Below, piece by piece: positions 57,585 through 64,000 of a DNA stretch of 64,000 nucleotides. The stretch's first letter is position 1, and every line of letters starts with the position of its first letter. This DNA comes from JAHBTB01 sp964451255 (lineage in GTDB: Bacteria > Armatimonadota > Fimbriimonadia > Fimbriimonadales > Fimbriimonadaceae). The stretch is taken from positions 103,435-167,434 of the forward strand of contig CAYVHL010000004.1 in assembly GCA_964451255.1 (NCBI GenBank), given 5' to 3'. The translations under genes were made by a program, and so were the position numbers. The notes under the pieces were generated by a model. The model was not told the origin of the DNA. It was given only the letters and a program-made list of their open reading frames with translations, and did no database searches.

Positions 57585-57615
57585 TTGACCGGACCTGAGT
57601 TCCTGTGGCTATAAT
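57585..57615 (+). promoter_or_regulatory. Promoter of ctaA-ctaB (TTGACC, 19-base spacer, TATAAT)
   Basis: -35 TTGACC at 57585-57590 and -10 TATAAT at 57610-57615. The spacer of 19 bases is slightly long. The ATG at 57627 follows by 11 bases, so any leader is very short. Confidence 0.6.
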
Positions 57616-57626
57616 CTTTCCGCCAG

Positions 57627-59564
57627 ATGCTCAAGGATGCCGAAGGCGCCCTGAGGGACGAGACCCCACACGAAACCGAACCAGCCAGCGCCGCGGTCGG
57701 GAACGTCGCATCAAGCGCATCCAATCTCCACAAAGACGTCAAGTTTGCCCGCGCGGCCATGGGCATCTTGGCCCTCACCGTCGCGGTGATCGTGTACGGG
57801 GCGTTTGTACGGGCTTCTCTATCTGGCGACGGGTGCGGCAATTCATGGCCCCTTTGCGGAGGCAGCCTGATCCCCGACCTGACACTGAGCAAACGGGTCG
57901 TCGAGTTCAGCCACCGCATCTCAGGCGCGCTCCTTTTCCTGCCTGTGACCGGACTGTTCATTTGGTCGCTGTTCCGATTCCCGAAGGGAGCCTCAGCCCG
58001 GCGTATGGCCGGATGGGCGTTCGGCCTGACCATCTTTGAGGCCCTCATCGGCGCGGCCCTCGTGTTGTTCGGTTGGGTGACGGTCGACAAGTCGTATGCC
58101 CGCGCGGTAACGATGCCCATCCACCTGATGAGCACGTTCGCGCTGACTGCGTCGTTGACCCTCGCGGCCTACTACGCCAACGGCGGCGAAAAGCTCCGCT
58201 GGCGTGGCCAAGGCGGCGTCGGCACTGCGCTCAAGGCGATGGTCGGAGGCTTGATGCTGTTGGGCATAACCGGAGCAATCAGCGCGCTCGGCCACACCGC
58301 CTTTGAGTTGGAACTCGCCTCTGCCAAGTCATTCGCTGCCCGGTGGGCGGCCCACTTTGGCGAGAACGCGCCAGCGATCCTGAGGGGCGGCATCCTCCAC
58401 CCGATCATCGCCGTCTCCGTCGGCGCCATCGTGCTCTGGCTGAGCGGTTATGTCGCCGAGCACCGCCCGACACCGCAAGTGCGTCGACTGGCGCGTTGGA
58501 CGGTGGGCCTCTTTGTCGGACAGTTCTTGTTCGGCGCCGTGGTCCTCGCCGTCTCCGCTCCGGTGTGGATGCAGCTTGTCCACCTCGCCTTGGCGATCAG
58601 CACGTGGATCTCGCTGGTGATGCTTTGCAGCCACGCTTTGGGGGCAAGGTGGTCGACGGCGGACGATGACGCTCCCTCGAGCACATCGCCACGCACAGTG
58701 AAGCAGACAGTCAGCGCCTACATCGCCCTGACCAAACCCCGCATCATTTCGCTCTTGCTGTTCACGACCCTGGCGGCGATGGTAATCGCCAAGGGTGGCT
58801 GGCCCGACTGGTGGCTGGTTCTTTGGGTGATGGTGGGTGGTTACATGGCGGCAGGCGCGGCGAACGCCTTCAACATGGTGGTCGAACGCGACATCGACCT
58901 GGCCATGGAGCGGACATCGCACCGTCCGACGGTTACCAACGCGCTCAGCAGACAAGAGGCGACCACGTTTGCATGGGCGATGGCGGTGGGTTCGTTCGTG
59001 CTCCTCAGTTTGACGGCCAACGTGCTTTCGGCGGTGATGGCCCTCTGCGGACTGCTGACGTATGTCTTTGTCTACACCCTTTGGCTCAAGCGACGCACCT
59101 GGCATAACATCGTCATCGGCGGAGCGGCCGGAGCGTTCCCGCCGTTGGTCGGCTACGCCGCGGTCGCCGGGCACCTGAATTTGTTCGCTTGGTTTCTGTT
59201 CGCGGTCATATTCGCCTGGACGCCGGTTCACTTTTGGGCCCTCGCGATCTTGATCAAGGACGACTACGCCAAAGCGGGCGTCCCGATGCTGCCGGTGGTC
59301 AAGGGTGACAAGGTCACGGTCGCTCAGATCGTGCTCTACGCGTTCATCACGTCGCTGGTTTGTGCGATGCCGCTCTTCCAGTCCACGGTCGGTTGGATCT
59401 ACTATCTCGGCTCCGGACTGCTGAATGTCGGACTCGTTTCCCACAGCCTGAGACTTTTTAGGACTCCCGACAAGCCACATGCAAGGCGGCTTTTCAAATA
59501 TTCAATGGTCTACTTAGCCCTTCTATTCATAGTCATAGCCGTCGACCGGGCGGTGTTGTCTTGA
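57627..59564 (+). CDS. ctaAB: Heme A synthase/heme O synthase fusion (CtaA-CtaB)
   Basis: A 645-aa membrane protein. Residues 1-~345 form the COX15/CtaA heme A synthase (C70 and C77 in DGCGNSWPLCGG; His in EFSHRISG and PIHLMST). Residues ~355-645 form the CtaB/CyoE protoheme IX farnesyltransferase, with the prenyl-site motif NAFNMVVERDIDLAMERTSHRP. CtaB makes heme O from heme B and CtaA converts it to heme A, so the fusion joins consecutive steps. It needs a heme-A terminal oxidase encoded elsewhere, probably right of the window. Confidence 0.92.
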   Translation: MLKDAEGALRDETPHETEPASAAVGNVASSASNLHKDVKFARAAMGILALTVAVIVYGAFVRASLSGDGCGNSWPLCGGSLIPDLTLSKRVVEFSHRISGALLFLPVTGLFIWSLFRFPKGASARRMAGWAFGLTIFEALIGAALVLFGWVTVDKSYARAVTMPIHLMSTFALTASLTLAAYYANGGEKLRWRGQGGVGTALKAMVGGLMLLGITGAISALGHTAFELELASAKSFAARWAAHFGENAPAILRGGILHPIIAVSVGAIVLWLSGYVAEHRPTPQVRRLARWTVGLFVGQFLFGAVVLAVSAPVWMQLVHLALAISTWISLVMLCSHALGARWSTADDDAPSSTSPRTVKQTVSAYIALTKPRIISLLLFTTLAAMVIAKGGWPDWWLVLWVMVGGYMAAGAANAFNMVVERDIDLAMERTSHRPTVTNALSRQEATTFAWAMAVGSFVLLSLTANVLSAVMALCGLLTYVFVYTLWLKRRTWHNIVIGGAAGAFPPLVGYAAVAGHLNLFAWFLFAVIFAWTPVHFWALAILIKDDYAKAGVPMLPVVKGDKVTVAQIVLYAFITSLVCAMPLFQSTVGWIYYLGSGLLNVGLVSHSLRLFRTPDKPHARRLFKYSMVYLALLFIVIAVDRAVLS

Positions 59565-59643
59565 CGGTTCCGGACACTTTTCCGGCAAACCTGCAAGCGA
59601 GCGCGGGCCCACTTGTGACATATTCCTTGAGGCGTAGGTAGCG

Positions 59644-60396
59644 ATGGCCCAGTTGTTCCCTCCATATGCGAACACGATCGCGACGGCGAGCCTCTTTGTG
59701 GCCGCCGCCATCCCGTTCACGTTGGTCGTGGGCGGCCCGATCGTCACGAGTTCACCGGCAAACACGAAGGTCGACATGCCGATCGACCAGCCGGTGCCGT
59801 TCAGTCACAAGCACCATGCGAAGGAGCTTGGCATCGACTGCCGGTTCTGTCACAGCAACGTGGAGGACACCGCGCAGGCGAGCGTTCCCGCCACCGAGGT
59901 CTGCATGACCTGCCACAGTCAGATCTGGACGAACAGCCCGATGCTCGATCCAGTCAGGACCAGCTGGGAGACGGGAGTTCCTTTAGAGTGGAACAAGGTC
60001 AACGCGGTTCCGGACTTCGTCTACTTCAACCACTCTATCCACATCGCCCGAGGCGTCAACTGCAACACCTGTCACGGCCCGGTACAAGAGATGCCGCTCA
60101 CCTGGAAGGGTGAGACCTTCCAAATGTCTTGGTGCCTGGAGTGCCACCGTGACCCGTCCAAGTTCATCGTCAAGCCGACGAACAGCGGAGACAAGACGCC
60201 GCGGGAGCAGGTTTTCATGCTCTACCGCAAGGTCTCGGAAGGCAAGCCGCTCAGCGACGCCGAGGAGGCTCTGGCCCAGGGTCTGCCCAACTTGATCCCG
60301 CAGGACGCGAAGCACAAAGAGGCGCGGGAGAAACTCGTCAAAGACCGCCACATCAACGTCGAGCAGCTCACGGACTGCTACATCTGCCACCACTAA
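59644..60396 (+). CDS. actA: Alternative complex III pentaheme cytochrome subunit ActA
   Basis: 250 aa with an N-terminal membrane anchor (residues ~10-32) and five CXXCH heme sites: CRFCH, CMTCH, CNTCH, CLECH and CYICH. Five sites and the length fit ActA of alternative complex III, a menaquinol:cytochrome c oxidoreductase. The stop overlaps the actB start by one base (60396). Confidence 0.92.
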   Translation: MAQLFPPYANTIATASLFVAAAIPFTLVVGGPIVTSSPANTKVDMPIDQPVPFSHKHHAKELGIDCRFCHSNVEDTAQASVPATEVCMTCHSQIWTNSPMLDPVRTSWETGVPLEWNKVNAVPDFVYFNHSIHIARGVNCNTCHGPVQEMPLTWKGETFQMSWCLECHRDPSKFIVKPTNSGDKTPREQVFMLYRKVSEGKPLSDAEEALAQGLPNLIPQDAKHKEAREKLVKDRHINVEQLTDCYICHH

Positions 60397-63300
60397 TGTC
60401 TGACCCAATGCAAGGCCCCTCCAAGAAGCGAAAGAGCAAGCCGGTGTATGTCCGCGGCCCAGAGCAGCTGGACCAGCCGGATGCATTTAAGGAGTTGAGC
60501 GGGGACGAGTTCCCGCACCGGAAATCGCTCATGGAGGTCGACCGCCGGAGCGTCCTCAAGCTGATGGGCGCGGGCATGGCGCTCGCCGGGCTGAGCGGTT
60601 GCCGCTCGCTCGTCTTGCCTGGTCGCAAGATCGTGCCGTTCGTCCGGCAACCAGAAGACGCGGTCAGCGGGACGACGACCGCCTATGCGACGGTCTATAA
60701 CGTCAGCGGATATGGCATCGGCGTCCTTGCCACGACACACGACGGCCGCCCCACCAAACTCGACGGAAACCCGAACCATCCCAGCAGCGTCGGTGGCCTT
60801 GATTCGCAGACGCAAGCCCAGATGGTCTCATTGTACGACCCTGACCGGCTGCAACTGCCCATGTACAAGGGCGAGCAGACCTCGTGGTCTGACAGCCTTG
60901 CGGCGTTGCGCAAGGCGCTTGAGGACAGCAAGAACGGCACCGGAGTCTACGTCCTCACCGAGACCGTCGGTTCACCGTTGCTCGCCGCGCAACTACAAGA
61001 CTTCATCAAGGTCTACCCTGCCGCCACTTGGGTGCAATGGGAGCCCGCGAACCGCGACAACATCCGGGAAGGCCTGAAGACAGCCTACGGCCAAGACGTC
61101 CACCATGTCTACGACTTGGCCAAGGCGGACGTGATCGTCAGCTTGGACGCCGACTTCCTCTACGGCATGCTCGGGTCGGTGCGGAATGCGCGTGACGTGA
61201 TGGCCCGCCGCAAGCCAGGTCATCCTGACGGCTACAACCGCATTTTCGCGTTTGAATCCGCCCGCACGACCGCAGGTGTCGTGGCCGACCATCGGGCCAG
61301 GGTGAAGGCATCGGCCATCCCGCGCCTCGCCGGGCTTCTCGCTAGCCGGTTGGGAGTCCAGGGGGTGACCGTCGGCGAGGCGTCCGGGGTCGACCAGAAG
61401 ATCATCGACGCGGCAGTCAGCGACCTGAACGCCCATCGGGGCCGCTCAGTCGTGCTCGTCGGCGACCACCAGCCGCCCGCAGTCCACGCTCTCGCCGCCG
61501 TCATCAACGACCACTTGGGCAACATGGGCTCGACCGTCAAGGCCGTCGAACCGGTTCTCGCACGTCCGACGAACCAGCAAGCGGAGTTCCAGATGCTCGC
61601 CGACGCGATGAAGTCCGGCGACGTCAAGGTCCTCTTTATCTTGGGCGGCAACCCGGCCTATTCGTCTTATGCCGACGTTGACTTTGCCGGACTGCTCAAG
61701 AACGTGCCGCTGAGCGTCACGCTCGCGTCGCACGCCGACGAGACCGCCAACGAATGCACCTGGGCCCTGCCGGCCAGCCACTTTTTGGAAGCCTGGGGGG
61801 ACGCGCGGGCTCACGACGGGACGGTCAGCGTGCAACAGCCTCTGATCGAACCGCTGTACGACACCAAATCGGACGTGGAGTTGCTCGACGCTTTGATCGG
61901 GCGGTCGCGGTCCGGGCACGAGATGGTCGAAGAGGCCTATCGCGGCCCCTTGGCCAAGGATGTCGCCGGACGCCGTGCGCAAGACTTGAAAATGCGAGAG
62001 ATTCTCGCAGAAGGTGTCGTCAAGGGCACCGAGGCCAAGCCGGCGACGGTGGCCATCGTCCCGGGAGTCGCGGGCGCGCTCACGCTGGCCCCTGCTTCCG
62101 ACGGCATCGATCTGGTCTATCTCCCTGACCCGAGCGTCCACGACGGCAGGTACGCCAACAACGGTTGGCTGCAAGAGCTTCCGAAGCCCATCAGCAACCT
62201 GACGTGGGACAACGCCCTCTATGTCAGCCACGCGACGGCCAAGAAGCTGAACGTCGGACAGCCGCAGACGCGGATCGGGTTGCCTTTCTACGGCGCCGCC
62301 GACATGGTCGAGGTCACGGTTGACGGCAGGAAACTCGAGGTACCCGTCTGGGTCAACCTCGGCCAGGCCGACGACGTGGTGCTCCTCCACCTGGGGTACG
62401 GGCGCACCGCTGGCGGCGACGTCCTGCGCTCAGGCGACTTCTACCATGGCGGCGGGTTCGACGCCAACAAGCTCCGCTCTTCCAAGAACCCGTGGATCGC
62501 CAACCAAGTCACGATCAAGCCGACCGGACGCGGTTACGAGCTTGCCAACACCCAGTTCCATAACACGATCGACGCCAGCATCGCCGACGCCTACCGCGAC
62601 GTGATCTACGAGACCACGCCCGCGCTGCTGGCTTCCGGCAACCCGTTCAACGAGCCTGAACCCGCGACCCCGAAAGAAAAGGAGAAACAAGAAGAAGAGG
62701 ACGAGATCAGGCGGACTGGCAAGAGGGACAGCCTCTACGACGAGAAGGAGTTTGACTTCTCCAAGACCCAGTACCAGTGGGCGCTCACCATCGACCTCTC
62801 CATGTGCACAGGGTGCAACGCTTGCGTCACCGCCTGCCAGAGCGAGAACAACAGCCCGGTTGTCGGCAAGCACGAAGTCCAGAAGCACCGGGAGATGCAG
62901 TGGATCCGAATCGACCGCTATTTCAAGGGCCATTGGAAAGACGGAGACCAAGGAGAGGTGGTCGACCACGACAACCCGCCCACCTACTTCCAGCCCTTGA
63001 CCTGCATGCAGTGCGAGAACGCCCCATGCGAGCCCGTCTGTCCCGTCGCCGCGACGGTTCACAGCCACGAAGGGCTGAACCAAATGGTCTACAACCGTTG
63101 CGTCGGCACCCGCTACTGCAGCAACAACTGCCCTTATAAGGTACGCCGGTTCAACTTCCTCTACTACACGGTCCACACCCACGAGATACCGGTCCTCGCC
63201 TTGTTGCAGAACCCAGACGTCACCGTCAGGACCCGCGGTGTGATGGAGAAGTGCACCTACTGTGTGCAACGTATCAACGCGGCCAGGATCAACGCCAAGA

Positions 63301-63524
63301 AGGAAGACCGCCAGATCCGCGACGGCGAGATCGTCACCGCCTGCCAGCAGGCTTGCCCGGCAAAGGCCATCGTCTTCGGCGACAAGCGCGACCCGAACTC
63401 CCTGGTCGGCCAGTCTCGAGCCGACAAACGGAACTACGTCCTCTTGCCAGAAGTCAACACCCGGCCGCGGACCAGTTATCTGGCTCGTGTCCACAACCCG
63501 CACCCCGATCTGGAGACCCGATAG
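60396..63524 (+). CDS. actB: Alternative complex III iron-sulfur/molybdopterin-like subunit ActB
   Basis: 1042 aa. A Tat-type signal lies at about 47-70 (DRRSVLKLMGAGMALAGLSGC). Then comes a domain related to molybdopterin oxidoreductases but without cofactor-binding consensus. The C-terminal ferredoxin-like domain has CTGCNACVTACQSENN, CMQCENAPCEPVCPV, YNRCVGTRYCSNNCPYKVRRF and CTYCVQRI with a later CQQACP, for four FeS clusters. This is the normal ActB architecture. It ends three bases before actC. Confidence 0.93.
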   Translation: MSDPMQGPSKKRKSKPVYVRGPEQLDQPDAFKELSGDEFPHRKSLMEVDRRSVLKLMGAGMALAGLSGCRSLVLPGRKIVPFVRQPEDAVSGTTTAYATVYNVSGYGIGVLATTHDGRPTKLDGNPNHPSSVGGLDSQTQAQMVSLYDPDRLQLPMYKGEQTSWSDSLAALRKALEDSKNGTGVYVLTETVGSPLLAAQLQDFIKVYPAATWVQWEPANRDNIREGLKTAYGQDVHHVYDLAKADVIVSLDADFLYGMLGSVRNARDVMARRKPGHPDGYNRIFAFESARTTAGVVADHRARVKASAIPRLAGLLASRLGVQGVTVGEASGVDQKIIDAAVSDLNAHRGRSVVLVGDHQPPAVHALAAVINDHLGNMGSTVKAVEPVLARPTNQQAEFQMLADAMKSGDVKVLFILGGNPAYSSYADVDFAGLLKNVPLSVTLASHADETANECTWALPASHFLEAWGDARAHDGTVSVQQPLIEPLYDTKSDVELLDALIGRSRSGHEMVEEAYRGPLAKDVAGRRAQDLKMREILAEGVVKGTEAKPATVAIVPGVAGALTLAPASDGIDLVYLPDPSVHDGRYANNGWLQELPKPISNLTWDNALYVSHATAKKLNVGQPQTRIGLPFYGAADMVEVTVDGRKLEVPVWVNLGQADDVVLLHLGYGRTAGGDVLRSGDFYHGGGFDANKLRSSKNPWIANQVTIKPTGRGYELANTQFHNTIDASIADAYRDVIYETTPALLASGNPFNEPEPATPKEKEKQEEEDEIRRTGKRDSLYDEKEFDFSKTQYQWALTIDLSMCTGCNACVTACQSENNSPVVGKHEVQKHREMQWIRIDRYFKGHWKDGDQGEVVDHDNPPTYFQPLTCMQCENAPCEPVCPVAATVHSHEGLNQMVYNRCVGTRYCSNNCPYKVRRFNFLYYTVHTHEIPVLALLQNPDVTVRTRGVMEKCTYCVQRINAARINAKKEDRQIRDGEIVTACQQACPAKAIVFGDKRDPNSLVGQSRADKRNYVLLPEVNTRPRTSYLARVHNPHPDLETR

Positions 63525-63527
63525 GAT

Positions 63528-64000
63528 ATGTCTGCCAACCCCGTACCGCCTGATCGCTCGTTGCTCGGCGCCGACTATAAGGACGGCCAGCTGGACGAGA
63601 TCATCGGCGACGTCGTCCTGAGCCAGACGCCTCACAACAACCCTCAGATCAACGTGCCGGTGCCGCTTGTCAAGGGTGTGAAGTCGAGCCCCTGGCAGAT
63701 CTTCCTCGCCAGCGGGTTCCTGGGCCTCAACGTGATGATCTTCTCGATCGTCCTGTTGCTCATCGTCGGTATCGGAGTCTGGGGCAACAACCAGCCCACC
63801 GGCTGGGGATGCGACATCATCAACTTCGTCTGGTGGATCGGCATCGGCCACGCGGGCACGCTGATCTCGGCGATCCTGCTCTTGCTCCGCCAGCGGTGGC
63901 GCAACGCGATCAACCGCATGGCCGAAGCTATGACGATCTTCGCGGTCATGTGCGCCGGCCTCTTCCCGCTCCTGCACACAGGGCGGCCGTGGGTGGCCTA
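63528..64000 (+). CDS. actC: Alternative complex III membrane subunit ActC (NrfD/PsrC family), cut by window edge
   Basis: Starts at ATG 63528 and stays open to the end of the window (157 codons). The N-terminus is soluble (~60 residues), followed by two hydrophobic segments (LASGFLGLNVMIFSIVLLLIVGIGVWG and the IIN..WWIGIGHAGTLISAILLLL region). The phrase FVWWIGIGHAGTLISAILLLLRQRWRNAINR is diagnostic of ActC/NrfD proteins, which hold the quinol site. Confidence 0.9.
   Translation, partial: MSANPVPPDRSLLGADYKDGQLDEIIGDVVLSQTPHNNPQINVPVPLVKGVKSSPWQIFLASGFLGLNVMIFSIVLLLIVGIGVWGNNQPTGWGCDIINFVWWIGIGHAGTLISAILLLLRQRWRNAINRMAEAMTIFAVMCAGLFPLLHTGRPWVA

Noticed and set aside
58329..59480. A minus-strand 383-codon frame over ctaAB
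   Set aside because: Antisense shadow with charged low-complexity composition; the plus strand encodes complete CtaA and CtaB domains.
61446..63977. Two long minus-strand frames (314 and 515 codons) over actB/actC
   Set aside because: Same high-GC shadow effect; no motifs, while the plus strand encodes FeS clusters.

Overview
The window looks like a chromosomal segment of a bacterium in or near Armatimonadota (Fimbriimonadia-like), assigned with moderate confidence. The signs are a high-GC core with an alternative complex III operon, a heme A synthase/heme O synthase fusion, futalosine-pathway mqnA, a DUF1559-type prepilin-like protein, and intergenic DNA packed with short GC-rich hairpin repeats. 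A -10 box lies only 5-11 nt before many start codons, so leaderless transcripts seem common. No rRNA, CRISPR array or phage structural genes were seen.

Layout. 1-9621 is core-like: XdhC (partial) divergent from a two-subunit molybdenum hydroxylase, OsmC, an alpha/beta hydrolase bracketed by two arrays of ~40-bp double-hairpin repeats (one broken by a 100-N gap), a hemerythrin-like protein, a TehA/SLAC1 channel and a frameshifted GH20 hexosaminidase. 9763-20866 is a high-GC scrap yard. Whole genes (DUF5677-like, serine-dehydrogenase-type protease, lipoprotein, TMEM175 channel, IS200-like RAYT transposase, winged-helix protein, HicA/HicB in convergent orientation, a type II restriction-modification pair, a prepilin-like protein) alternate with broken pieces of UvrA, DUF262/HNH, FnIII and cupin genes and with several repeat families, including a 355-bp segment present twice.

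21318-43352 is clearly poorer in GC and is a defence/conflict supercluster. First comes a tight + strand operon: CXXCXGXG microprotein, coiled-coil protein, radical SAM activase-like protein, second coiled-coil protein, double-AAA CbxX-type ATPase. It converges, with 5 bp between stop codons, on a TerY-P operon (vWA, kinase, PP2C phosphatase, unknown 484-aa protein). Divergent from TerY-P are a possible degenerate PD-(D/E)XK protein and a DISARM-like drmE-drmA-drmB-drmC operon without its usual DNA methyltransferase. A GNAT-ABC ATPase fusion converges on drmC. 43562-54633 holds an RNase J-like MBL protein, several unknown small genes, two XRE regulators, a lipoprotein with six CXXCXGXG motifs, and serine recombinases. 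The last recombinase reads into the 3' end of a tRNA-Ala(CGC) gene, a natural right-hand border for a mobile island.

54766-64000 returns to core genes: mqnA, DUF3052, a methyltransferase and a family 2 glycosyltransferase on the minus strand, then ctaA-ctaB and actA-actB-actC (partial) of alternative complex III, which together point to a menaquinone-based aerobic respiratory chain.

The most interesting part is 21.3-43.4 kb. TerY-P signalling, an AAA/radical-SAM machine and a methylase-less DISARM sit back to back with a GNAT-ABC protein that could (inference only) supply a non-methyl self-marking activity.
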